Assembly: GCA_016932295.1 (NCBI GenBank)
Contig: JAFGDC010000538.1
Span: 1 to 9,717, forward strand
Reading direction: 5' to 3'
DNA from: a candidate division CSSED10-310 bacterium
GTDB lineage: Bacteria > CSSED10-310 > JAFGDC01
DNA: 9,717 bases
Numbering within the stretch: the first letter of the stretch is position 1; the number at the start of each line of letters is the position of its first letter. Both the position numbers and the translations under genes were made by a program. Below, one piece after another: positions 1 through 6,525 of this stretch. A model generated the notes under the pieces. It was not told where the DNA came from. It did not search any database and saw only the letters and a list, made by a program, of their open reading frames with translations.

Positions 1-810
1 ACCCATGATGGCCGAAGTACGGTAGTGCCGCATGTAGAAGAAGGATGCTCCGCGCTGCATGACATTATCGGGCATGAACAGCGGTGAGATTATGATCGCG
101 ACGAGTAGCAGCGCGAGAATGCGCCGGTCACGCAGTGTCGACAGCAGCCCGATCGCCAGAAAGATGCTCAACCAACTGCCCCGCGCGAAGGTGAGTATGA
201 GAAAGAGGATGGTCAGGCCCGACGAGAGTCCGAGGATCCAGAGCAACCAGCGCCGGCGCTCATGCAGGAACCAGGAGAAGATGATGGGGAAGGCCAGGGA
301 GATGTAGAATGCCACACGGCCGAAACTGGGCAGGACCGAGGTGGCCCTGGCGCCCACCAGGCCGTCGACTTTCACGCCGGTATTGTGAAGGTAGCCATAC
401 ACGCCATAGCCGGTAATAACGGTCACGGAAAGCAGCAGCGCCACCATCAGGATTTTCAATCGAGACACATCGTCGATGCTGAAAATCAACAGGAAATAGA
501 GCCCGAGGTGCCACAGGAATTCCGATTGCAGGTTGTTGAAACTGTACGATGGTGAGATGGAGAAGAGGCAGGAGAGCAGCACGGTGATGGTGACGGCGGC
601 GATGTACCAATCCAGCGGTGAACGCCTGAGCAGTTTTTTTCCTTGGACGAAGCTGCCCACCAGCCACGAGACGACCGCGGCGCCGAACAGGATCGATTTC
701 AGCGCCGGCGTGTGAGGCCATGGCAAAAAGAACGTGTACAGCGCCAGTGCGATATCGGAGATGATCCGCACAATGCGCGCGGCGCGCGGCACGGTGATAT
801 CCCCTGCCAT
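1..810 (-). CDS. O-antigen ligase/polymerase family membrane protein (3' end outside window)
   Basis: The frame is open from an ATG at 810 to the left edge, giving 270 residues with an intact N-terminus. It is dominated by hydrophobic segments at about residues 15-32, 37-54, 68-86, 98-112, 118-138, 166-182, 187-207, 211-225 and 230-247. The stretch FGRVAFYISLAFP (163-175) and LTFARGSWLSI (206-216, with Arg210-Gly211) match the pattern of the Wzy_C/WaaL family, where a conserved Arg-Gly follows a transmembrane helix. Members transfer undecaprenyl-linked glycan onto lipid A-core (WaaL) or polymerise repeat units (Wzy) in the inner membrane. The diagnostic periplasmic loop lies beyond the window, so ligase and polymerase cannot be separated. 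The start shares one base with the stop of the upstream glycosyltransferase (TAATG), with GGAAG seven bases before it, suggesting translational coupling. The LPS context favours a ligase. Confidence 0.85.
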   Translation of the reverse strand, partial: MAGDITVPRAARIVRIISDIALALYTFFLPWPHTPALKSILFGAAVVSWLVGSFVQGKKLLRRSPLDWYIAAVTITVLLSCLFSISPSYSFNNLQSEFLWHLGLYFLLIFSIDDVSRLKILMVALLLSVTVITGYGVYGYLHNTGVKVDGLVGARATSVLPSFGRVAFYISLAFPIIFSWFLHERRRWLLWILGLSSGLTILFLILTFARGSWLSIFLAIGLLSTLRDRRILALLLVAIIISPLFMPDNVMQRGASFFYMRHYRTSAIMG

Positions 811-1922
811 TACCATTCTTCCGCGGTACAGGCGGCTCGTTCGGTCAGCACTTCGTCATAGACGGCCAGCGTCCGATCCACGGTGCGATCGATGCGAAAC
901 AAGCGCTCCACCCGCTCTCGGCCGGCCTGTCCATACGCGCGCCTGCGCCCGTCATCCCCGAGCAACCTGTTGATGGCCGCGCCCAGGGCTGCCGATTGCC
1001 GTGGCGGCACCAGCAAGCCGGCTTCCTCACCAACCGCTTCCGGGATGCCTCCAGCCGTGGTGGCCACCACCGGTACGCCCATGGCCATGGCATCCAGCAA
1101 CGATGTGCACAAACCTTCCAGATGCGACGGCAGGACAAAGAGATCGAGCGCGCTCAACAGGTCTGAAATGTCCTCGCGGAAGCCCAGGAACAAGACCGAT
1201 TCACTGATCCCCAGCCGTTCCGCCTGGCTCCGCAGCTCCCGCTCCAGCTCCCCGGTGCCGGCGAGCAGGAAGCGGGTGCCTGGATGGTCCCTGAGTATGG
1301 AGGGGATGGCATCCAGGAGGTACTTGTGACCCTTGTGGTCGGTCAATTGGGCGACGGTACCCACCAGGAACGCATCGGCGGGTATCCCCAGGCTCCGGCG
1401 CGGATCCGTTCCGGTCACCTCCGCGCGAACCCTGTCGGGATCGATGCCGCTGTGCACGACGACGATTCGCTCCGCTTCTATGCCGCTGGTGGTGAGTGCA
1501 TCCTGAACACCCTGGGAGATCGCGATGATACGATCGACACCCAGTCGATACTTGAGTCTCGAGAAGCGGTTGCGCAATGGAAAATCCACCCGCCGTGAAT
1601 GGATGTGCGGGACGCGGCCACAAAGCAGGCTGACCGCCGAACAGTGCATGAGTGCATGAGCGGTATGGCTGTGTATGATGCTCGGATCGTACCCGAGCAC
1701 CAGCTTTCTGAGTGCGCCGATGGCGAGGGGATCGAACTCGTTGCGGTGCGCAAGCGCCGCCGTGGTCAGCCCTGCCTGTCCCGCCCGTTTGGACAGGGCG
1801 CCGTTTCCGGGACAGACAATCACCACCTCGTGGCCGCGCTGCTGCTGGGCACGGGCCAGCAGTAACACCTGCTTCTGGCCGCCGCGCCACTCCAGTCCGG
1901 TATCCACGTGCAAAATGTTCAT
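810..1922 (-). CDS. GT4-family glycosyltransferase (LPS/polysaccharide)
   Basis: A 370-residue protein with the two-Rossmann GT-B layout of family GT4. The N-terminal acceptor half carries GG at 14-15 followed by a helix and a GHEVVIVCP strand (30-38), and IIHSHTAHA (82-90). The C-terminal nucleotide-sugar half carries GTVAQLTDHKGHKYLLDA (188-205) and the EX7E-type donor motif at E269, here with Asp at the second position (D277), followed by AMAMGVPVVAT. The EX7D form is seen in some GT4 members and is not evidence of inactivity. Such enzymes are cytoplasmic or peripheral membrane transferases that add a sugar from a nucleotide donor to core or O-chain acceptors; the sugar cannot be predicted here. 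No signal peptide or TM segment is visible. The start lies 57 nt after the Trm112-like gene with only a weak GGACGGGG upstream. The stop overlaps the next gene by one base. Confidence 0.92.
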   Translation of the reverse strand: MNILHVDTGLEWRGGQKQVLLLARAQQQRGHEVVIVCPGNGALSKRAGQAGLTTAALAHRNEFDPLAIGALRKLVLGYDPSIIHSHTAHALMHCSAVSLLCGRVPHIHSRRVDFPLRNRFSRLKYRLGVDRIIAISQGVQDALTTSGIEAERIVVVHSGIDPDRVRAEVTGTDPRRSLGIPADAFLVGTVAQLTDHKGHKYLLDAIPSILRDHPGTRFLLAGTGELERELRSQAERLGISESVLFLGFREDISDLLSALDLFVLPSHLEGLCTSLLDAMAMGVPVVATTAGGIPEAVGEEAGLLVPPRQSAALGAAINRLLGDDGRRRAYGQAGRERVERLFRIDRTVDRTLAVYDEVLTERAACTAEEW

Positions 1923-1979
1923 CTCAGCCCCGTCCGCCGCCGGGCGTCATTATCGAATCCCACGCCGTGCGCTGCGAGC

Positions 1980-2156
1980 CTATTCCTCGAGAGGCGCGGC
2001 TTCGTCGATCAGCATGCAGGGGATGCCGTTTTCACGAATGGGGTAGACCAGCTTGCATGGACGGCAAATCAAACCATCCTCCTGCTCGGTCAGTTCCAAA
2101 TCGCCCTTGCATTTCGGACAGGCCATCACTTTCAGCAACTCTTTGTTGAATGGCAT
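1980..2156 (-). CDS. Trm112-like zinc-ribbon small protein (UPF0434/YcaR type)
   Basis: A 58-residue ORF beginning MPFNKELLKVMACPKC and ending LIDEAAPLEE, then TAG. It has two cysteine pairs, C13-P-K-C16 and C31-R-P-C34, spaced as in a small zinc ribbon. The sequence after the second pair, LVYPIRENGIPCML (37-50), matches the 'YPI..GIP.ML' ending typical of the Trm112/UPF0434 family, whose usual length is about 60 residues. In E. coli the relative ycaR sits between the LPS genes lpxK and kdsB, so a small Trm112-like gene inside an LPS operon has precedent; the bacterial function is not well defined. A strong AGGTAGGA ribosome site overlaps the end of the epimerase gene, and the gap to that stop is 6 nt. 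Identification as family member is firm; role is unknown. Confidence 0.9.
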   Translation of the reverse strand: MPFNKELLKVMACPKCKGDLELTEQEDGLICRPCKLVYPIRENGIPCMLIDEAAPLEE

Positions 2157-2162
2157 GATATC

Positions 2163-3113
2163 CTACCTTTCGCTCCGCAGGGTCCGGTACCAGTCCCATT
2201 CCTGCCGAAGCCCGCGTTCCAGTTCATACTGCGGGTGATACGCCAACAACCGGGCGGCGCGTGAGATGTCCGCATAGGTGTGGCGCATATCACCTTTCTG
2301 GTCCTCGATATGAGTCACCTCGACGGTCCGGCCGGTGACCTTCGCCAGCAGTTCCATCACCTCGTTCACGGTTACCCGGTGACCGCCGCCAATGTTGAAA
2401 ATCAAACCGCTCTCGTCAATCTCAGAAGCACGCACCGTGGCCCGCACGATATCCTCAATGTAGGTGAAATCCCTCGTCTGCTCACCATCGCCGAAAATCG
2501 TGATGGGTCGATCCTCGTGGATGGCGGCGAAAAACCGGTGGAATCCCATGTCCGGCCTCTGCCGTGGCCCGTACACGGTGAAAAATCGCAATCCCACCAC
2601 GGGAACACCGAAGTTATGGTGATACAACATGCCGAGTTGCTCTCCCGACAGCTTGGAAACACCATATGGCGATACCGGCAGGACGGGATGTGCTTCGTTC
2701 ATCGGCAACTCCCTGGTATCACCATAGACTGAAGAGGATGATGCATACACCAGCTTCCGCAACGGGCGCGAGCGGACCGCCTCCAGCAGCAACTGGGTGG
2801 CCAGGATGTTGTTGTTCGTGTAAATCTTGAAGCTTTCTCCCCAACTCGCCCGCACACCCGCCTGGGCGGCCAGGTGGAATACCACATCTGCATCGTCCAC
2901 CAGCTCGTGGAGATCGCACTCCAGCAAGTCCGCCTCGGTGAAGCTGAACCGTTCCTGCCGCAGGCAGCCAGCCAGGTTGCGCTCCTTGATCCATCGCGGG
3001 TAATAGTCAGTGAAACAGTCGATGCCGCGCACCGCGCCACCACTCCGCAACAACGCTTCGGCGAGGTGAGAGCCGATGAATCCGGCCACGCCGGTGACCA
3101 GGTACTTGTTCAT
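2163..3113 (-). CDS. NAD-dependent sugar-nucleotide epimerase/dehydratase (extended SDR; UDP-hexose/hexuronate 4-epimerase-like)
   Basis: A 316-residue extended short-chain dehydrogenase. The N-terminal Rossmann fold shows GVAGFIG (8-14) with acidic D32 after the second strand. HLAAQAGVRAS (80-90) is the conserved loop after strand 4. The catalytic set is Ser in ASSSSVYG (124-131) and Tyr150-x3-Lys154 in SPYGVSKLSGEQ. The substrate half includes RFFTVYGPRQRPDM (176-189), FGDGEQTRDFTYIEDIV (207-223) and a C-terminal KGDMRHTYADIS. These are closest to UDP-glucuronate/UDP-glucose 4-epimerases (GalE/WbpP/CapI-like), which interconvert C4 epimers through a 4-keto intermediate with tightly bound NAD. 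The exact substrate is not determinable by eye. Within the operon it would provide a sugar donor for the neighbouring transferases. The start follows a G-rich ribosome site; the gap to DUF3108 is 16 nt. Confidence 0.92.
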   Translation of the reverse strand: MNKYLVTGVAGFIGSHLAEALLRSGGAVRGIDCFTDYYPRWIKERNLAGCLRQERFSFTEADLLECDLHELVDDADVVFHLAAQAGVRASWGESFKIYTNNNILATQLLLEAVRSRPLRKLVYASSSSVYGDTRELPMNEAHPVLPVSPYGVSKLSGEQLGMLYHHNFGVPVVGLRFFTVYGPRQRPDMGFHRFFAAIHEDRPITIFGDGEQTRDFTYIEDIVRATVRASEIDESGLIFNIGGGHRVTVNEVMELLAKVTGRTVEVTHIEDQKGDMRHTYADISRAARLLAYHPQYELERGLRQEWDWYRTLRSER

Positions 3114-3129
3114 CCCTGTCTCCCCCCCA

Positions 3130-3921
3130 TCATTCCTCCTTGTCGGTGAGTTCAGCGGTTATTGCGCCGATCTTGATCTTCACCATGATACGCAGCGGCA
3201 CTTTTCGCTCATCCCGCGACAACCACAATCGCAGCTCGCTGCGGTCCTTCTGAAACAGCCTCGATTCAAAAGCCGGCACCGGTTCGATCAGCAGCGCGTC
3301 CACCATCTGACCGCCTATCTTGATGGGATCCACTCCCTGAATCTTGACAATGATGTCATGGTTCTTGTTGTCCGAAGTGGCCCGCAGGTGGATTTCAGTC
3401 AATTTCTCGAGATCCAGTGAGCGCAGATAATAAATGCAACTGATAGGGTCGCGCACCCCGAACGGAATTTCGAACTGTTTGCCACGGTAAACCGCGAAAC
3501 CTGCCTCGTGGTTATAGATGATTTCGTCGTCGGCGTGGTATTTGCCCTCCCGCAGCCGCTTGGTGTACCGCAGTGAATGGAAGAGATCGGTCGTGAAGGT
3601 CGAGGTCAGTTCGTCACGCAGTTTGAAGAATACCGAGAACCCCTTGGATGTTTCCGCGGTCACCTTGACCCGGTACGCCTGCTTACCCCCCAGGGTGCGG
3701 ATATCGGTGACCCTGAGTTTTGCCTGACCCGCGGTGATGCCCAGCCAACTCACATCATAGACGAGTTTTTCGCCGACCTCGAAGGCCGGCAGGATGGCGT
3801 CAGCGCAATACAGCGTCGAGGTCATACCAACCACCAGCCAGCCGCCTACAGCAAGCCAGCTTGGAATCCGGCATGCAAGCCGGCATGCCAGGTTCATGGC
3901 GCTGTGTGCGTACCGATTCAT
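3130..3921 (-). CDS. DUF3108 domain exported protein
   Basis: A 263-residue protein. Residues 21-38 form a hydrophobic h-region after several Arg residues, and ADA (40-42) is a plausible signal-peptidase I site; C39 lacks a good lipobox, so a lipoprotein is less likely. The mature part begins ILPAFEVGEKLVYDVSWLGITAGQA, the typical opening of DUF3108, and continues with strand-rich sequence including YRVKVTAETSKGFS (83-96), DELTSTFTTDLFHS (103-116) and RLWLSRDERKVPLRI (231-245). The family is predicted to be a periplasmic or outer-membrane-facing beta protein of unknown molecular function and is often found near envelope genes. ATG overlaps the stop of the preceding heptosyltransferase (ATGA), so the genes are probably coupled. 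A second in-frame ATG at 3897 (Met9) lacks a better ribosome site. The signal-peptide region contains a palindromic repeat that encodes ACRLACR. Confidence 0.88.
   Translation of the reverse strand: MNRYAHSAMNLACRLACRIPSWLAVGGWLVVGMTSTLYCADAILPAFEVGEKLVYDVSWLGITAGQAKLRVTDIRTLGGKQAYRVKVTAETSKGFSVFFKLRDELTSTFTTDLFHSLRYTKRLREGKYHADDEIIYNHEAGFAVYRGKQFEIPFGVRDPISCIYYLRSLDLEKLTEIHLRATSDNKNHDIIVKIQGVDPIKIGGQMVDALLIEPVPAFESRLFQKDRSELRLWLSRDERKVPLRIMVKIKIGAITAELTDKEE
3870..3889. repeat. Palindromic hairpin inside the DUF3108 signal-peptide coding region
   Basis: GGCATGC (3870-3876) pairs with GCATGCC (3883-3889), a perfect 7-bp GC-rich stem with a 6-nt loop. A CCGGCATGC direct repeat recurs with a 12-nt period (3868 and 3880), and GCAAGCC recurs at 3851 and 3875. 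In the protein this creates the repeated LACRLACR. It could affect translation initiation of the DUF3108 gene, or be debris of a dispersed palindromic repeat; both are inference. Confidence 0.6.
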
Positions 3922-5069
3922 GAGAGTTCAACCCATGCGGGATGGATGCGATCACCCCTGATGGATGTAATCAACGCGGCGGCCCGTTCCACCACGAGAT
4001 TGACGGGAATGGATTCTATGCATTCGGCTTGTGATTCACAAGTTCTTTTGTAACAGGGAGCGCAGTGGGGTTTTTTCCAGATGACCGTATGCCGCATGCC
4101 GTAGGGGCCATTGCGCCTGGGATCACTGGGACCGAACAGCGCCAGGGATGGGCAGCCGGCGGCCGCGGCCAGGTGCAATGGACCGGTATCGCCACTGATG
4201 AACATGTCGCAGCGCGAGATGAGGTAATAGAGTTGCTTGAGATTGGTGGGAGGGGCGAGTGCCACGCTGTTGTCGGCGGCGCTCACCAATGCCGCGGCCA
4301 GGTCCTCTTCACCCGGACCCCAGAGCGCCAGGCAACGGACCTTGCAGTGCTTCGTCAACTCCCTGCAAAGGGCGGCGAAATGCTGGACGGGCCAGCGCTT
4401 GGTGCTCCATCCAGCGCCGGGATTGACTGCTACGAGGAAATCCTCGCCGGCGAACGTATCCAGCAGGAAACGGTCGATGGAATCACGGTCCGCGGAACCG
4501 ACCGCGATGGTGAAATCCGACTCGGTCACCTCTCCCCCGCCCCCCTCCACCAGCGATAGATTCAGATCAACGACATGCTTTGCGTCAGTAATCCCGGGGC
4601 CTCGATGCTCATTGGTGAACCTGTGGTTGATGGGCTCCCGGCAGAGACGCCGGTGGAACCCGATCCGCCGCTTCGCGCCGCTCAACCAGGCCAACACTCC
4701 GCTCTTCAACAAGCCCTGCAGATCGTAGACCTCGTCAGCCCGCCACCGTCGCAGGTGAACGGCAAATCTGAGGATTAACGATGCCAGCGGTGCCAGGTGT
4801 GCCGGTCGGAGCAGGCTGCGGCGCCAACGATGCGTGTCGATCACAACCAGTTCGTCAAGCAGTGGATTGTCAACCAGGATCGCCGCGGCCTTCGCCTCCA
4901 CCACCCAGCAGATCCGGGGAGACGGGATGCGTGATTTCAACCTGGCCAGAACCGGCAATGCATGAATCACATCCCCTACCGCGCTCAACTTGATGATCAT
5001 CACCCTGGGTGTTCCCGGTTTGCCATCAGGACCGCTCCGACTCTGCAGTTCGGTTATGTGATCATCCAT
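3918..5069 (-). CDS. GT9 heptosyltransferase, WaaC/heptosyltransferase I-like
   Basis: A 383-residue GT9 glycosyltransferase. N-terminal MIIKLSAVGDVIHALPVLA (24-42) holds the catalytic-type Asp33 and is closest to heptosyltransferase I. The donor half shows NPGAGWSTKRWP (216-227), SGDTGPLHLAAAAGCP (292-307) and FGPSDPRRNGPYG (312-324), then a Cys cluster at 336, 339, 344 and 350. GT9 enzymes transfer L-glycero-D-manno-heptose from ADP-heptose to Kdo or heptose of the inner core at the cytoplasmic face. I prefer the ATG at 5069: it has GGAAGG six bases upstream and overlaps the waaF stop by 8 nt. A GTG at 5087 would add six residues (MCGRCC) but lies deep inside waaF. The roughly 20-residue polar leader before the Rossmann strand is longer than usual. 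WaaC versus a third heptosyltransferase is unresolved, hence no symbol. Confidence 0.9.
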   Translation of the reverse strand: MDDHITELQSRSGPDGKPGTPRVMIIKLSAVGDVIHALPVLARLKSRIPSPRICWVVEAKAAAILVDNPLLDELVVIDTHRWRRSLLRPAHLAPLASLILRFAVHLRRWRADEVYDLQGLLKSGVLAWLSGAKRRIGFHRRLCREPINHRFTNEHRGPGITDAKHVVDLNLSLVEGGGGEVTESDFTIAVGSADRDSIDRFLLDTFAGEDFLVAVNPGAGWSTKRWPVQHFAALCRELTKHCKVRCLALWGPGEEDLAAALVSAADNSVALAPPTNLKQLYYLISRCDMFISGDTGPLHLAAAAGCPSLALFGPSDPRRNGPYGMRHTVIWKKPHCAPCYKRTCESQAECIESIPVNLVVERAAALITSIRGDRIHPAWVELS

Positions 5070-6090
5070 GCAGCACCTTCCGCACACGGTTCATGACCTG
5101 TTCCACGGTGATGGCCCGCATGCACTCGTGATGGTCGCACCGGCGCTTCAGACATGGCCGGCATTCAACCGGCGCTTCCACGTACCCGGCGTGGGAACCC
5201 AGCGGCGCGGTCCGGCGGGGATCGGTGGGACCGAAAATGCCGACCGTGGGCACACCGAGCGCCGCAGCCATGTGCATGCCTCCGGAATCGTTGGCGACAC
5301 AAAGCGCACAGCCTGACAGCAGCGCCGCCGTAGTGCCGAGTGACAGAAAGCCAGCCGCGTTGATCGTCTCTGAACCGCCCTGTTCCATTGCTTCGATCAC
5401 CGTCGAACATGCCTGTTGATCGGAGGCTGCTCCGAGCAGAATGGCATGAAAGCCGAATTCTTCCTCCGCCGCCTGGATCAGGCCGGCAAAACCCCGCGCC
5501 GGCCATTGCTTGGCGGGTCCGTACGCGGCGCCGGGAAACACCGCCAACAGCGGTCGGTGGTCATGGCCGGCGGCGCGTAAAAACACCGCGGCCCGTTTTC
5601 GGGCATGGGGATTCACATGGATCTGCGGCGCACATGCCGCCGGCGTGATATCGAGGAGGCTCAGCAGGCGCAGATAATGCCACGTTTCGTGCTCGATGCC
5701 ATCACCCGCATTTACCGGCGGTGGTAACCACCTGGTCAGCAGGAATCGCCGGCTGTCACGTGCGTACCCGATGCGGTCCGGGATGCCGGCTGCTGCTGCC
5801 AACAACGCCGCTTCGAAGGCGTTCTGGAAGAGAAGCGCGGTGGAATAAGCCTGGCGCCGCAACCGGCTGATCATCACCATGGCACTGCCGGCGCGCGCAA
5901 CGCCATGGGCGGGATGGTACACGAACACCCGGCGCAGCCGCGGATCACTCTCGAACAACTCGCGAACCCATGGCTTGACAACCACATCCAGTTCCAGGTC
6001 CGGGCGGCTTTCCGCCAGTAGCTGTAACGCTGCGCTGGCCATCACCACATCACCTATCCAATTGGGCATCCGAATCATGACTCGGTACAT
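5062..6090 (-). CDS. waaF: Lipopolysaccharide heptosyltransferase II
   Basis: A 342-residue GT9 protein of normal WaaF length. It starts MYRVMIRMPNWIGDVVMASA with Asp14, the hallmark WaaF N-terminus. The donor-binding half has FPGAAYGPAKQWP (185-197), NDSGGMHMAAALGVP (267-281) and FGPTDPRRTAPLG (286-298), followed by the family's Cys cluster (310, 313, 318, 323) in CRPCLKRRCDHHECM. WaaF adds the second heptose to heptose I of the LPS inner core using ADP-heptose, at the cytoplasmic face of the inner membrane. It is the first gene of the minus-strand operon. The ATG at 6090 fits the family N-terminus; there is no Shine-Dalgarno sequence, and a near-consensus promoter ends 6 nt before it, so initiation is probably leaderless. 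Internal ATGs at 6078 and 6069 would remove the conserved first strand. Confidence 0.95.
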   Translation of the reverse strand: MYRVMIRMPNWIGDVVMASAALQLLAESRPDLELDVVVKPWVRELFESDPRLRRVFVYHPAHGVARAGSAMVMISRLRRQAYSTALLFQNAFEAALLAAAAGIPDRIGYARDSRRFLLTRWLPPPVNAGDGIEHETWHYLRLLSLLDITPAACAPQIHVNPHARKRAAVFLRAAGHDHRPLLAVFPGAAYGPAKQWPARGFAGLIQAAEEEFGFHAILLGAASDQQACSTVIEAMEQGGSETINAAGFLSLGTTAALLSGCALCVANDSGGMHMAAALGVPTVGIFGPTDPRRTAPLGSHAGYVEAPVECRPCLKRRCDHHECMRAITVEQVMNRVRKVLHG

Positions 6091-6096
6091 AAAAGG

Positions 6097-6125
6097 ATTA
6101 TGGGTGAGGGGTTCGGGCTTGTCAA
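6097..6125 (-). promoter_or_regulatory. sigma70-type promoter of the LPS operon, adjacent to the waaF ATG
   Basis: On the minus strand TTGACA (6125-6120, 6/6 consensus) and CATAAT (6102-6097, 5/6) are separated by exactly 17 nt. Only six bases, CCTTTT, separate the -10 box from the ATG at 6090, so a start site about 7 nt after the -10 falls on the start codon. No Shine-Dalgarno sequence lies between. No similar promoter is visible ahead of the downstream genes. Prediction rests on sequence alone. Confidence 0.7.
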
Positions 6126-6360
6126 TTTACGGCCACCGCCCCTCAATCCCTCGATTGTTACAGCACGGGCGGCGCCGCGTGGAACGTATTGGTTTGACTG
6201 TTCGTGCACCAATTATTGTCACCGTAGCGGCGGAAGAACGGGAATCAACCCGGCGTGGATTGTCGCCCGTGGAGGTACGATAAGGTATGAATAGCGAATG
6301 GTTGACGTTATGCTTGATAACAGGAAGCGTGGACAAACGTGAATTTTTCATTCGGCTGCT

Positions 6361-6378
6361 GGTTCGAATCCGCGAACC
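6361..6378. repeat. Small hairpin in the divergent intergenic region
   Basis: GGTTCG (6361-6366) is perfectly complementary to CGAACC (6373-6378) around a 6-nt loop. It sits about 150 bp before the beta-helix start codon, in what may be the 5' leader. No T-run follows, so it is not an intrinsic terminator. Its role is unknown. Confidence 0.4.
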
Positions 6379-6511
6379 CGCTGCGCCGGGCGCGGCCCGG
6401 GCATGAGGCGTCTGGAACAATCGGGCGATGCCCGACCGGGAGAGTCAGGTGGGAGGCGGCGAGGCGTCCGGTCCTGGAAGCCCGGTGACAGGATGCGGGA
6501 TGCAACAAAAT

Positions 6512-6518
6512 GGAGGGG
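6512..6518 (+). promoter_or_regulatory. Shine-Dalgarno site that sets the GTG start of the beta-helix gene
   Basis: GGAGGGG is followed after 7 nt by GTG at 6526. This decides between the GTG and the upstream in-frame ATGs at 6403 and 6493, which lack an equally good site. Starting here puts a canonical signal peptide at the exact N-terminus. Confidence 0.75.
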
Positions 6519-6525
6519 TATTGAA

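Larger units (their letters stand above)
6091..6525. other. Divergent intergenic region between the LPS operon and the beta-helix gene
   Basis: This 435-bp stretch carries the operon promoter at its left end and the ribosome site of the beta-helix gene at its right end. A small hairpin lies at 6361-6378. The plus frame is open from an ATG at 6403, but the codons before 6526 encode an Arg/Gly-rich stretch unlike a secretion leader, so I treat them as noncoding. TTGACT (6194) and TTGACG (6302) occur on the plus strand, but neither has a convincing -10 at proper spacing. I see no RNA gene. Confidence 0.55.

Noticed and set aside
269..277. EX7D instead of EX7E in the GT4 enzyme considered as a sign of inactivity (residues 269-277 of the protein at 810-1922; coordinates here are residue numbers)
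   Set aside because: Asp at the second position is found in otherwise normal GT4 enzymes, and the surrounding motif is intact.
260..721. Minus-strand 153-codon frame in the region of the O-antigen ligase
   Set aside because: It overlaps the hydrophobic ligase frame (1-810), which has conserved motifs and a coupled start; the alternative is Arg/His/Pro-rich and featureless.
5070..5087. GTG start at 5087 for the WaaC-like gene
   Set aside because: The ATG at 5069 has a clear GGAAGG ribosome site and a short 8-nt overlap; the GTG would add only MCGRCC from within waaF coding sequence.
6360..6371. GGTTCGAATCC, resembling a tRNA T-loop
   Set aside because: The flanks pair only two bases as a T-stem, and no matching acceptor, D or anticodon arm exists upstream. 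The local 6-bp hairpin explains it better.
6403..6525. N-terminal extension of the beta-helix protein from the ATG at 6403
   Set aside because: It would bury the signal peptide 41 residues inside the protein; the GTG at 6526 has GGAGGGG at good spacing and a canonical secretion leader.
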